From Pseudomonadaceae bacterium (lineage in GTDB: Bacteria > Pseudomonadota > Gammaproteobacteria > Pseudomonadales > Pseudomonadaceae), in contig JAIETJ010000029.1 in NCBI GenBank assembly GCA_019745275.1, positions 1-54,539 on the forward strand: a stretch of 54,539 nucleotides of DNA. The letters run 5' to 3'. Made by a program: the position numbers and the translations under genes. Shown here piece by piece: positions 44,455-53,718 of the stretch (its first letter is position 1; every line of letters starts with the position of its first letter). The notes beneath the pieces are model-generated. The model saw only the letters and a list, made by a program, of their open reading frames with translations. It was not told the DNA's origin and ran no database searches.

Positions 44455-46119
44455 ATGCGCGTTCCCCCATCTATTAGTGGCTTGTTGCTGTTGGCCAGCG
44501 CCGTCGCCGTGGCTGCCGAACCCAGCACCACGCTGTTGCATAACGGCAAAATCTACACAGTGAATGCCCAACAACCGTGGGCCAGCGCCATGGTTATCGA
44601 TGAGGATGGCAGCATTGTCGCCATCGGAGATGACGATGATGTGGCTGAGTACGTTGATGATGAAACCGAGAAAGTCGATCTCGAAGGTCGCTTGGTATTG
44701 CCCGGCTTTCAAGACACTCACGCCCATGTGCTGGACGCTTCATCCGAGGCCCAGGGCGGTTGCGAGCTAACCCCGCAGGATGATGTGCCGCAATGGCTCA
44801 AAGCCCTTAAAAGCTGCAACAGCGAGGCGCAAGACGAGTGGCTGCTGGGTTCCGGCTTTGGTTTGCGTACCTTACTGGAGGCCAAGCAAACTCCGCGCGA
44901 ACTGCTCGATGGCATCATCAGTGATCGTCCGGTAGCGATCATGGAGGAGACTTCGCACTCTTACTGGCTTAATTCCAAGGCGCTGGAATTGTCCGGTATC
45001 GATACCGATACGCCGAACCCCGCGGGCGGCATTATCTTGCGTGATAACAGCGGCGAGGCGACTGGTTTGGTACTGGATAACGCTGGTGATCTGGCGTTGG
45101 ACAAAGCCTTGCCGCCGTCCAAGGCGCTTGAAGAAATCTATTACCAAGCGGTATTGGCCGGGCAAGATGAACTGGCCAAAAATGGCATCACCTCAGTGGC
45201 CGATGCGCGGGTATTTTGGCGCCGTGGGCATTATGAAGCATGGGAGAAGGCCGCGAAGAAGGATGAACTCAAGGCCCGCACCGTGCTGGATCTGTGGGCC
45301 TATCCGACGCTGGATGATGATGAGCAACTGGCTGAACTTAAGGGCATGTATGACCCGGGCAACGATGACAGCTTACTGCGCGTTACCCAGATTAAGTTCT
45401 ACGTCGACGGCATCATCCACAACACCACTGCACGCTTGCAAAAACCCTACGATGAAAGCTTGCCGGGTGTCGACCCCAAGGGCCTGTACTACTTTAGCCC
45501 TGAGCGTCTTGAACGCTACAGTCGTGAATTGGCCAAGGCCGGTTTCGATATGCACATTCATGCCATTGGCGATCAAGCGGTCAGCGATGCCCTGGATGCC
45601 ATCGAAGCCACTGACGGTCAGGGCCGGCATCGCATTACCCACGTCGAACTGGTGGATAACGATGATATCCCGCGCTTCAAACAGCTGAATGTAATTGCCG
45701 ATTTCCAACCGAGCCCGTACTTCACTCCGTCGTTTCTGAAAGACAACGAGCCGGCCATCGGCAAGCGCGCCTATCAAATGCTGCCCATACGCGCGCTCTA
45801 CGACAGCGGCGCACGGGTGACCTTAAGCTCGGACTGGGACGTAAACCCCTTGTCGCCCTTGGGCATCATGCAAAACGCCCTGAGCCTGGGAGAGCGCAGC
45901 CTGCCGAACCTTGAGGCTGCCGTTAAAGCCTACACCCTGGATGCGGCGTACACCCTGCGCCAAGAGAAAGACACCGGCTCGCTGCAAGTGGGCAAGCAGG
46001 CCGACTTGGTGGTGCTCGATCAAAATATCTTCGAGTTACCGGTTAAACAAATCGGCAAAACCAAGGTGCTCTGGACCCTGCTCGGGGGCGAAGAGACCTA
46101 TCGAGATAAATCTTTTTAA
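44455..46119 (+). CDS. Exported YtcJ-like amidohydrolase
   Basis: A 554-residue metal-dependent amidohydrolase. A signal peptide (SGLLLLASAVAVAAEP) marks it as exported. Metal and catalytic motifs are GFQDTHAHVLD, IKFYVDG, DMHIHAIGDQ, THVELVD and SSDWDVNPLSPL. Relatives hydrolyse amide or carbamate bonds of small molecules. ATG 44455 follows AAGAGGATATTTT. Last gene of the agmatine-associated cluster; substrate unknown, plausibly an amide, carbamoyl or acylated amine related to its neighbours. Confidence 0.88.
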   Translation: MRVPPSISGLLLLASAVAVAAEPSTTLLHNGKIYTVNAQQPWASAMVIDEDGSIVAIGDDDDVAEYVDDETEKVDLEGRLVLPGFQDTHAHVLDASSEAQGGCELTPQDDVPQWLKALKSCNSEAQDEWLLGSGFGLRTLLEAKQTPRELLDGIISDRPVAIMEETSHSYWLNSKALELSGIDTDTPNPAGGIILRDNSGEATGLVLDNAGDLALDKALPPSKALEEIYYQAVLAGQDELAKNGITSVADARVFWRRGHYEAWEKAAKKDELKARTVLDLWAYPTLDDDEQLAELKGMYDPGNDDSLLRVTQIKFYVDGIIHNTTARLQKPYDESLPGVDPKGLYYFSPERLERYSRELAKAGFDMHIHAIGDQAVSDALDAIEATDGQGRHRITHVELVDNDDIPRFKQLNVIADFQPSPYFTPSFLKDNEPAIGKRAYQMLPIRALYDSGARVTLSSDWDVNPLSPLGIMQNALSLGERSLPNLEAAVKAYTLDAAYTLRQEKDTGSLQVGKQADLVVLDQNIFELPVKQIGKTKVLWTLLGGEETYRDKSF

Positions 46120-46147
46120 CCTCAGAGGCGTGCGTCACTGTGGCAAA

Positions 46148-46187
46148 ATCGGCTGACTCAGTGCTGCGCTGAGCTTATTCAGCCGAT
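46148..46187. terminator. Branched hairpin between convergent genes
   Basis: ATCGGCTGA (46148-46156) pairs with TCAGCCGAT (46179-46187), and CTCAG with CTGAG inside it. The stem lies between the amidohydrolase and the convergent cyclase. No T run is present, so it is a probable but unusual transcript end. Confidence 0.45.
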
Positions 46188-46193
46188 GGTTGG

Positions 46194-48242
46194 TCAACGC
46201 TGGATGCCGCTGGCAGCGGGGGCCTGGTGCCAGTTGCTGCGGCCGAGTCGTTTGGCGGCGTACATGGCCAAGTCGGCGGCCTTGACCAACTCGGCCACGC
46301 TGTCGCCGTGCGCTGGGGCCCAGGCCAGGCCAATACTGGCGCTGCAGTCGAGTCTGGTCTGCTCATGCATAAATGGCTGGTTCAGGGCCTGCAGAACTTT
46401 TTCGGTAATTCGTTCGGCGTCTTCCTGTGCATGCAGGCTGTTGAGGATGATGGTGAACTCATCACCGCCTAAGCGTGCCACTAGATCTTCGGCGCGCACT
46501 TGCTCGCGCAGGCGTTGCGCCACTTGGCACAGCAGCCAATCGCCCACAGCGTGACCGTAGGTGTCGTTAATCGGTTTGAATCTATCCAAGTCAATAAACA
46601 GCAAACCGAGCAGGGGGCCGCTGCTGTGTACATTTTTGAGGCGCCGCATCAGTTCGATTTCGAACAGTGAACGGTTGGCTAGGCCGGTTAGGGGGTCCTT
46701 CTCGGCCCGTAGCCGCAGGTCATGCTCACGCAGATTTTGAAAGTGGGTGCGCAATGAGCGCTCAATTAACTGGGTGGCGGCAATCAAGAAATTCAGCTCT
46801 TCGCTGGCGCTCAGTGCCTCGCTGTTGTGCGCTTCGACGCACACGGCGCCGAGGTGTGAGTCGACATGAAAAGGCAGAATTAGACCGTGATGCTGCGGGC
46901 TTTGAAACTGGCAGGTGAGCAAGCTAGGCAGGCCGGCGCTGCGTTCGGTAAGGGCTTGCTTGAGTTGTTCGGGGCACATGCCAATGGGGCTAACGCTTGA
47001 ACTGCGCAAACAGTCAAAGCTCTGTCCGTCTTCGCTTGAGAGCCACAGGCTCCACGCATCCATTGAGGTGCCGGCGGTTAACGAGCCGGCCATAACGCGA
47101 AATAATGCAGCGGTATCGCCATGGGCGACGGCGTCGTCGGTGGCGATCTGCACCAGCAGGGCATTCAATTCGCGCTGCCGCTCACCGGCGCTGCGCCGCT
47201 GCTCGAAGTGTTGTTCGAGTTGGTCGAGCATGGCGTTGACCGAACGGGCCACTTGCGCGATTTCATCGCTGCCGTGCACGGGCAGACGTTGCCGGTTACC
47301 ACCCTGTGCGCCTATGCCAATAAGTCCTCGGCTCAGCTGTGATAGGCGCTTTAGGGCCACCGCGTGGAGCGCGGCAAAGGTCGCGCCGCCAAACAGTAGT
47401 AGGGCGATAAGGGTGAAGCCAAGCAGTGTGCGGGCGGTGGCTAGGCCTTCGCGGTAAGTATCGCGCGGCATGCTGACGTGCATCAGCAGGGCGGGGCTAC
47501 CGTTGAGGTCGTTGAGCAGCGAGTAGGACGATGCTGTGTATTCGTCATCGCTGCGTAACCACAGTGCTTGATGGCTCAGGGCTGTGAGCACCTGGGGTTC
47601 GATGGTTTCGCTGCCGGGGCCTTGTAAGGCGCTAAATTGCAGGTTCAGTTTGATTTGTTTGCCTAAGCCGTGGACGGCGTCTTGGTCGACGTCCCTGAAG
47701 ATCACCAGCGTGCCTACAGACGCATGCACAGCGTTGCTGTCGGTGATCGGGCTGCTGACTAACATTAGTGTGCGCCCTTGAATGGTCAGAATGCCTTGCT
47801 GGCGAGCATCGGCAGGCTGACTGGCGAGATTAGCCGCGATACCCTGCCGCAGTGCGCTAGAGGTTTTAATGGGCTTGTGGCTGGTGCTATCAAGACTGAG
47901 TTGGGCCTGCAGTTGTTGCTGCTGGTCAAAGAGCAATATGCCGTCAAGATGCAGATTAATGAGCGTTTCTGGGGTTAAGTTAGCGGCGATAAACGCTGAG
48001 TTGTGGTCCTGCATATAACGGTAAGTGTCGTCCCAGGCGCTGTAGTCGCGGCCTAAGCGGCTAAGGTTGTCGAGTTCGGCGTTAATGGCCTCGAGCAGTC
48101 GCTGATGATTTTGCTGCTGCTGGGCTTGTTCTAGGGCGACGAAGCGGTTGAGTACCTGGCTGTATATAGCCCACGCGAGTACCGCGCTAAGGATCAGCAT
48201 CGGCAGAACTAAAACCAGTGCAATTTTACTGTTCAGACGCAC
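46194..48242 (-). CDS. CHASE4-HAMP-GAF-GGDEF diguanylate cyclase
   Basis: A 682-residue membrane sensor cyclase. TM helix at about 8-28, periplasmic CHASE4 domain (about 45-255; mark RDYSAWDDTYRYM), second TM near 268-290, HAMP, a GAF-like region at about 360-500, and a C-terminal GGDEF domain. The active site is GGDEF at 592-596 and the inhibitory site RxxD at R583-D586 is intact. There is no EAL domain. It makes cyclic di-GMP on an external cue that cannot be named. Convergent with the amidohydrolase. Confidence 0.9.
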   Translation of the reverse strand: MRLNSKIALVLVLPMLILSAVLAWAIYSQVLNRFVALEQAQQQQNHQRLLEAINAELDNLSRLGRDYSAWDDTYRYMQDHNSAFIAANLTPETLINLHLDGILLFDQQQQLQAQLSLDSTSHKPIKTSSALRQGIAANLASQPADARQQGILTIQGRTLMLVSSPITDSNAVHASVGTLVIFRDVDQDAVHGLGKQIKLNLQFSALQGPGSETIEPQVLTALSHQALWLRSDDEYTASSYSLLNDLNGSPALLMHVSMPRDTYREGLATARTLLGFTLIALLLFGGATFAALHAVALKRLSQLSRGLIGIGAQGGNRQRLPVHGSDEIAQVARSVNAMLDQLEQHFEQRRSAGERQRELNALLVQIATDDAVAHGDTAALFRVMAGSLTAGTSMDAWSLWLSSEDGQSFDCLRSSSVSPIGMCPEQLKQALTERSAGLPSLLTCQFQSPQHHGLILPFHVDSHLGAVCVEAHNSEALSASEELNFLIAATQLIERSLRTHFQNLREHDLRLRAEKDPLTGLANRSLFEIELMRRLKNVHSSGPLLGLLFIDLDRFKPINDTYGHAVGDWLLCQVAQRLREQVRAEDLVARLGGDEFTIILNSLHAQEDAERITEKVLQALNQPFMHEQTRLDCSASIGLAWAPAHGDSVAELVKAADLAMYAAKRLGRSNWHQAPAASGIQR

Positions 48243-48653
48243 GTTACTGCGGCCTCCGTTGAGCTGCGTTAAGGGGCGCGGGTGCTTATCAGAGCATAGA
48301 CGGTTGCGCTGTGATTGCCGTCGGCGCTGAGCATCTGAGCGCCTAGGTTTGTATTCGGGCAGGGCGGTGCACCATCTGCGGGCGCAATGCCATGTTTTGG
48401 CGCACGTAAAGTGCTCTCCAAACGCACCTAACCCTCAGGCAGCGGCCAAGCAATCCTCGCCGAGGCGCTAAAATGGTCCATGGTCAAGGTGTCTGTGGCG
48501 CTTTGCTGGTGCTCGGCGGGCAGGGTTTGCGTGGCTTTGGACGAAACGGCGCGATTTTTGCTGATAGGGGGTTAGCCCTGCGTCCGCTGCGTATTGATCG
48601 CGCTGGCGCACAACCTCTTAACGCTGCCCAGACAGCGATCAGTAGGACACAGC
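48243..48653. other. 411-bp intergenic region before the molybdoenzyme operon
   Basis: Between the divergent cyclase and molybdoenzyme genes no supported ORF is seen. Short open frames in it lack ribosome sites and family features. I found no clear Fnr box, molybdenum-cofactor riboswitch fold or sigma-54 site by eye. It presumably holds both promoters. Confidence 0.4.
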
Positions 48654-50900
48654 ATGATCTTTGGCCGCAAACACCGTAAGCCGATTGCCATCCCCGCGAA
48701 AACCGTTAAAGAGTGGAAATACACCACCTGCAATTACTGCTCGACTGGCTGCGCCATCGAGTTGGGTCTGGGCGAGGACGGTCGTATCGTCACCAGTCGC
48801 GGGCATGCCGGCGCCGACGTTAATCGCGGCAAGCTGTGCATTAAAGGTCTGCTCGAACACGAACTGTTTGAATCGCCGGGACGCGGCACAGTGCCGCTTG
48901 CGCGTGACAAGGCCCATCTGCCGTTCCAGCCGACCAACTGGGACAGTGCACTGGATACCACTGCGGCCAAGATCAAAGAAATCCAACAGAAATACGGCCG
49001 CGATGCCTTCGCGGTGGTGTCCACCGGCCAGCTGCTCACCGAGGAGTTTTACACCCTCGGTAAATTGGTGCGTGGGCAGATCGGCACCAATAACTACGAC
49101 GGAAACACCACCCTGTGCATGGCCTCGGCGGTGTCCGGCTATAAGCGCTCGTTTGGCTCGGATGGCCCGCCGGGTTGCTACGACGACTTCGAACACACCC
49201 ATTGTTTGATGGCGTTTGGCTCGAATTTGCCCGAGCAACACCCGATCATCTACTGGCGCTTAAAAGAGGCGCTGGAGAAACGCAGCTTCCCGCTGATAGT
49301 GGTCGATCCACGGGTGACCATGCTGGCGCAGTTCGCCGACATTCACTTGCCGATTACCCCGGGCACCGACTGCGTGCTGATCAACGCGATGATGTACGTG
49401 ATCTTCGATGAAGGCTTGCAAGACGATGCCTACATCGCCGCGCACACCAACGGCATCGACGAGCTGCGCGCGCTGGTAGCCGACTACAACCCGAAGACCG
49501 CGCAACACGTGTGCGGCATCGACGAAGACCGCATCCGTACCGTGGCGCGTATCTACGCCAGGGCACCGACGGCCATGAGCATCTGGACCATGGGCATCAA
49601 CCAGTCGACCCATGGCTCCGATGGCGTAGTCAATATCAACAACCTCAATCTGGTCACCGGCAATATCGGTATTCCCGGCGGCACCAGTTTGTCGATCACC
49701 GGCCAGTGCAACGCCATGGGCACCCGCGAGTGGTCGTCCTGCTCGGGCCTGCCCGGTTACCGCGCGCTGGAAAAAGAAAAAGACCGCAACACAGTCGCGG
49801 ATTTTTGGGGCATCGATCCCAGCTTCTTCCCGGCCAAGCGCGGCCTAGCGCAGACCGACATCTTCCCGGCCATCGAGACCGGCGAAATCAAGGGCATGTG
49901 GCTGGTGGCGACCAATCCCATGACCTCGATGGCCAACCAACCACGGATTCGCAAGGCCATGGAGAAGCTGGAATTTCTGGTGGTGCAGGACGTCTATTCG
50001 GACGTGGAAACCACCCAGTACGCCCATGTGTATTTCCCCGCCGCCGTGTGGGCCGAGAAGGAAGGCTGCCACACCAACACCGAGCGCCGGGTCAACCTGA
50101 CCCGCAACGTGTTGCCGCCTTTCGCCGACTCAAAACCGGATTTCTGGATCTTCAACCAGATGGCCAAGCGCTTCAGCGAACGCAATAAAATCCACTTCCC
50201 CGAGACCGCCGAAGGCGCGTTCGAGGAGATGCGCGAGTTGTCCAAGGGCAAGGGCCGCACCCTGGATATTTCCGGCATGAGCTACGACCGCATCGAGGCC
50301 GCGCGCGGTATCCAATGGCCGTACAGCGAGGCGCAAGCGCAACTGGACGAGGCCGCCATCGGCCCGGTGCTGAGCTTTGATATGCAGCGCCGCCAGGACT
50401 TTATCGGTGCGCGGCGCTTGTACACCGATGGACATTTCCAGACCGACGATGGCCGCGCCAAGCTGATTCCGGTGCGCTTCTTCAACAACAACGAATGCCC
50501 AGACACTGAGTACCCGTTCTGGCTCAACTCCGGGCGGGTGGTCGAGCATTTCCACACCCGTACCCGCACCGGCAAAATCGGCAACTGCAACAAGTTCAGC
50601 CCCACGCCTTATATGGAGATGAACCCGGACGCCGCGCAAGAGCTGGGCATCGAACACCAAAGCTATGTGCGCTTGGTTAGCCGGCGCGGCGATGCGGTGG
50701 TGATGGTGCAGCTGACCCAGCGGGTCGGTCGCGACATGTTGTTCGTGCCGTTCCACTTTCACGATTGCGTTAACCGCCTGACCTTGGGCCTGCTCGACCC
50801 GCATTCACGCCAGCCGGCGTTTAAGCAAAATGCGGTGCGTGTGGAGTTGATTGACCAGCAAGAAGCAGCGCGTTTAAACCTCGAACGCCGTGCGTTCTGA
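48654..50900 (+). CDS. Molybdopterin oxidoreductase, catalytic subunit
   Basis: A 748-residue enzyme of the nitrate-reductase/formate-dehydrogenase superfamily. The N-terminal [4Fe-4S] site is C26, C29, C33 and C62 (CNYCSTGC); the molybdenum ligand is probably C155 in NTTLCMASAVSGYKRSFG, the pattern of NapA-type enzymes. FHTRTRTGKIGN belongs to the C-terminal cofactor domain. There is no twin-arginine leader, so catalysis is likely cytoplasmic. ATG 48654 with AGGA upstream is preferred to 48594. Substrate cannot be told; nitrate, sulfite or another oxyanion are all open. Confidence 0.9.
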   Translation: MIFGRKHRKPIAIPAKTVKEWKYTTCNYCSTGCAIELGLGEDGRIVTSRGHAGADVNRGKLCIKGLLEHELFESPGRGTVPLARDKAHLPFQPTNWDSALDTTAAKIKEIQQKYGRDAFAVVSTGQLLTEEFYTLGKLVRGQIGTNNYDGNTTLCMASAVSGYKRSFGSDGPPGCYDDFEHTHCLMAFGSNLPEQHPIIYWRLKEALEKRSFPLIVVDPRVTMLAQFADIHLPITPGTDCVLINAMMYVIFDEGLQDDAYIAAHTNGIDELRALVADYNPKTAQHVCGIDEDRIRTVARIYARAPTAMSIWTMGINQSTHGSDGVVNINNLNLVTGNIGIPGGTSLSITGQCNAMGTREWSSCSGLPGYRALEKEKDRNTVADFWGIDPSFFPAKRGLAQTDIFPAIETGEIKGMWLVATNPMTSMANQPRIRKAMEKLEFLVVQDVYSDVETTQYAHVYFPAAVWAEKEGCHTNTERRVNLTRNVLPPFADSKPDFWIFNQMAKRFSERNKIHFPETAEGAFEEMRELSKGKGRTLDISGMSYDRIEAARGIQWPYSEAQAQLDEAAIGPVLSFDMQRRQDFIGARRLYTDGHFQTDDGRAKLIPVRFFNNNECPDTEYPFWLNSGRVVEHFHTRTRTGKIGNCNKFSPTPYMEMNPDAAQELGIEHQSYVRLVSRRGDAVVMVQLTQRVGRDMLFVPFHFHDCVNRLTLGLLDPHSRQPAFKQNAVRVELIDQQEAARLNLERRAF

Positions 50901-50918
50901 TCGGCCGGGAGCCAGATT

Positions 50919-52916
50919 ATGTTGACTAAAGATTCCGAGAACACCCCAGCCGGCGGTTGCAACGAGCAGTGGCACAGCCCGATTCAGTTCGTGCCGGCCG
51001 CCGCCAGCAGCGACGCGAGCATCTGGGAAGTGCGCACCGAGGAGCAGCCCTATGCTTTTCTCAGTGACAAAGAAGTGGCCGACAGCAACCGCTACGGGCA
51101 GAAGATCGATCTGCTGGACTTGACCGAGCACAAGCTGCCGCTCGGTCGTTCGCTGTTTATCAACGAGAACCCGGCGGTCGGCAGCAACCCTAATCGCAAC
51201 AAGCAGCATGGCTTCTTCTTCACCGCCGACAACTGCATCGGTTGCCACGCCTGCGAGGCGGCCTGCAGCGAGAAAAACAACAACCCGGCGCACCTGGCGT
51301 TCCGCTCCGTGGGTTATGTCGAGGGCGGCAGCTACCCCGACTACAAACGCATGAACATCTCCATGGCCTGCAACCATTGCGATGACCCGGTGTGCCTGAA
51401 AGGCTGCCCGACCCGCGCCTACACCAAACACGTCGAATACGGCGCGGTGTTGCAAGACCCGGAAACCTGCTTCGGCTGCGGCTACTGCACCTGGGTTTGC
51501 CCGTACAACGCGCCGCAGTTGGACCCGGTCAAAGGTCAGGTATCCAAGTGCAATATGTGTGTCGATCGCTTGGAAGTGGGCCTCAAACCGGCCTGCGTGT
51601 CGGCTTGCGTCGGCAATGCGCTGGACTTTGGCGTGATCGAAAACATCCCGGCCAACCGCGAGCAGGCGCGGGTAGAAATCCCCGGCTTCCCGTCGCCGGA
51701 AATTACCCAGCCGAACATTCGCTTCCAGCAAATCAAACAGCTGCCGGACGAGATGACCCGCACCGACTCCATGCCGGTCAAGTATCACAAGGACGCCAAG
51801 GGCCGTTATCGCCCGGCCATCGACCAGAAGCAGGGCAAAGCCAAACACTGGAACTTGGCCCGCTTAAGCTCGAAAGAAAACCCGCTGGTTCTGTTCACTC
51901 TGGCCACTCAAGCGGCGGCTGGCGCTTTCGCCTTGGCGTTCCTCGGTGCGCAATTGGGCTTGGGCGAGTTCCTGCGCTTTAGCCAATCACTGCTGTATGT
52001 GCCGCTGGCCGGTCTGTGCTTTTTGATGGTGGCGTTCGGCTTGTTTATGTCGACCATGCACCTGGGCAAACCTAAGCGTTTCTACCGTGGCTTTAACAAC
52101 CTGCGGCACTCACCGGTCTCCCGGGAGGGCTTGGGCATCGCGATCTTTATGGCGACCCTAGGCCTGCATATCCTGTTCAGCTTGCCGGCCAATGGTCTGG
52201 TGCAAACACTGTTTAGCGCGCTGTTTGGCACTGAGATCGCAAGCTTGATTGCGCCTGCCACCAGCGCCAGCTTGGCCACGGTGTTTGGTGCGCTGGCGGT
52301 GCCGTCCAGCCTGATCGGTCTGTACTACATGAACCGTTGCTACCGGATTAAAGCGCGGCCGTTCTGGAATCACTGGCAGGTCGGCACGGCATTCTTCGGC
52401 AGCATGTTCTCGCTCGGCGCGCTGGTTAGCGCACTGGTGATGATCCCAACGCTGGCCTTGCTGGGTGAAAGCTATCAAGTGGCCCTGCAAGTCAGCGCCG
52501 TGGTGCTGACCCTCGGTTTAGCCGCCGAGGCCATCGGCCACTGGGCGCATGCCAAGGCCATGGGCAGCGTAGAGAACGAGGGCGGGGCGTCGTACTACAT
52601 CCAGAGCACCACCTTCGGCAAAACCTTTATCCTGCGCAATGTGCTGTTGGGCCTGAACCTGCTGCTGGCCTCGGGCTTGCTGGCCAGCTTGTGGCTGCTG
52701 GATAACGCCGGGCTGTTTAGCCTGCTCGGCTGGGCGCTGGTCGGTAGCGTGCTGGTGCTGACCAGTCTGGTTAGCCGCGCACTCTTCTATGTGCTGGTAA
52801 TCCCGACCACCATGCCCGGCGCGTTCTTCTGGAAGAACAAAGGCTTCGAGCAGCACGCCCGCGACATCGGCTTGGCCAATATGCCGCAAGTCGGCGTGGC
52901 GCAGTTGCGGCATTGA
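50919..52916 (+). CDS. Fused 4Fe-4S ferredoxin / DmsC-type membrane anchor
   Basis: A 665-residue protein that joins two usual subunits. Residues 1-100 are a soluble extension of unknown role. Residues 106-230 hold four cysteine groups (C106/109/112/116, C151/154/159/163, C184/187/190/194, C211/214/226/230), fitting four [4Fe-4S] clusters of a DmsB-like protein. From about 325 onward there are eight hydrophobic segments, DmsC/NrfD-like, with GLFMSTMHLGKPKRFYRGF. It should link the molybdoenzyme to the quinone pool. It starts 18 bp after the catalytic gene. The fused form is less common than separate subunits. Confidence 0.88.
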   Translation: MLTKDSENTPAGGCNEQWHSPIQFVPAAASSDASIWEVRTEEQPYAFLSDKEVADSNRYGQKIDLLDLTEHKLPLGRSLFINENPAVGSNPNRNKQHGFFFTADNCIGCHACEAACSEKNNNPAHLAFRSVGYVEGGSYPDYKRMNISMACNHCDDPVCLKGCPTRAYTKHVEYGAVLQDPETCFGCGYCTWVCPYNAPQLDPVKGQVSKCNMCVDRLEVGLKPACVSACVGNALDFGVIENIPANREQARVEIPGFPSPEITQPNIRFQQIKQLPDEMTRTDSMPVKYHKDAKGRYRPAIDQKQGKAKHWNLARLSSKENPLVLFTLATQAAAGAFALAFLGAQLGLGEFLRFSQSLLYVPLAGLCFLMVAFGLFMSTMHLGKPKRFYRGFNNLRHSPVSREGLGIAIFMATLGLHILFSLPANGLVQTLFSALFGTEIASLIAPATSASLATVFGALAVPSSLIGLYYMNRCYRIKARPFWNHWQVGTAFFGSMFSLGALVSALVMIPTLALLGESYQVALQVSAVVLTLGLAAEAIGHWAHAKAMGSVENEGGASYYIQSTTFGKTFILRNVLLGLNLLLASGLLASLWLLDNAGLFSLLGWALVGSVLVLTSLVSRALFYVLVIPTTMPGAFFWKNKGFEQHARDIGLANMPQVGVAQLRH

Positions 52917-52944
52917 TTGAGACCCGCGCGGCGGTAGTGATTTT

Positions 52945-53002
52945 GTAGGAGGGGCTTTAGCCGCGACCCTGTTGTGGCCATCGCGGCTAAAGCCCCTCCT
53001 AC
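52945..53002. repeat. REP pair with perfect 22-bp arms
   Basis: The 22 bases 52945-52966 (starting GTAGGAGGGGCTTTAGCC) are exactly complementary to 52981-53002, with 14 bases between. This is the classical Pseudomonas GTAGGAG...CCGCGA REP palindrome, in the 165-bp gap between the membrane-anchor gene and the small gene. Confidence 0.92.
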
Positions 53003-53081
53003 GGATTCTGCGCCACGCATAAATCGGCGCAGGGCAGGGCGCCGGTGAACCGTTGCCGGGTACATATTCTGGAATTTGACC

Positions 53082-53462
53082 ATGCAGTTACAAGATTTAC
53101 TGGGTAAAACCTGTGTCATCGGCCTGAGTTACTTCGGCCTAGAGGGTGAGCTGCTCAAGCAAAGCCAATGCTGCGGTACGGTCATTTTGGTCGATAAGGA
53201 GCAGGGCATCTCGGTGCAGTTGCAACACCGCGATCCGACGGTGACGCAGCCGATCTTTATCCTCCCGCCCAATTTGGACGCTTGGTTTCGCGCCGCCCCC
53301 GGCCATTACCGACATGCCGAAACCGGCATGGACATGCTCAATCCAGAATTTCTGGTGACCTGGGACATCCACCGCACCCAAGGCAACGCCGCCGAAGGTC
53401 AGCATGAATGGTGGGAGTGGCTGCCCAACACCGCTGCGCCGCAGGTTGGCAGCGGCGAGTAG
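53082..53462 (+). CDS. Small hypothetical protein after the molybdoenzyme genes
   Basis: A 126-residue soluble protein starting MQLQDLLGKTCVIGLSYFG, with GTVILVDKEQGISVQLQH, a proline-containing FILPPNLDAWF and a Trp-rich C-terminus (NPEFLVTWDIH, WWEWLP). The beta-rich pattern resembles small Sm/KOW-like barrels, but I do not recognise a family. ATG 53082 has GGAATT upstream. It may be a chance neighbour, because a REP pair separates it from the molybdoenzyme operon. Confidence 0.65.
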   Translation: MQLQDLLGKTCVIGLSYFGLEGELLKQSQCCGTVILVDKEQGISVQLQHRDPTVTQPIFILPPNLDAWFRAAPGHYRHAETGMDMLNPEFLVTWDIHRTQGNAAEGQHEWWEWLPNTAAPQVGSGE

Positions 53463-53476
53463 GTCGCGCAGGCGGA

Positions 53477-53605
53477 CGTAGGGCGGACTCAGGAGCGAAG
53501 CGAACAGTCCGCCATCGGTAGCGAATTCTCGGCCAATGTGCGGCGAAAACCGCTGCCATCGGTTACCGCGTATTGGTGTACTGCTTGCGGCGAGTACACC
53601 CTACG
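53477..53605. repeat. Left REP pair of the RAYT unit
   Basis: Outer palindrome: GGCGGACT (53482-53489) with AGTCCGCC (53506-53513), preceded by CGTA. Inner palindrome: GGTGTACT (53575-53582) with AGTACACC (53593-53600), followed by CTACG. Both types recur in inverted orientation to the right of the transposase gene. Confidence 0.85.
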
Positions 53606-53718
53606 TCGGATGTTCACCATACGTCTGTTGGGCGTGCGGCTTACGCGTTGCATTAATGGCGTGCCGGTTTAGCTCGTCTACCCTTGCCCTACACCTACCG
53701 CGTCATGGATGACTGCGC

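Noticed and set aside
48243-48653. Fnr-type or sigma-54 promoter for the molybdoenzyme
   Set aside because: Candidate strings such as TATTGATC do not form a convincing TTGAT-N4-ATCAA or GG-N10-GC pattern.
48473-48679. Small plus-strand frame before the molybdoenzyme gene
   Set aside because: Overlaps the molybdoenzyme start in another frame and has no ribosome site or recognisable features.
50874-51848. Frame of 324 codons antisense to the iron-sulfur protein
   Set aside because: Shadow of a gene with sixteen conserved cysteines.
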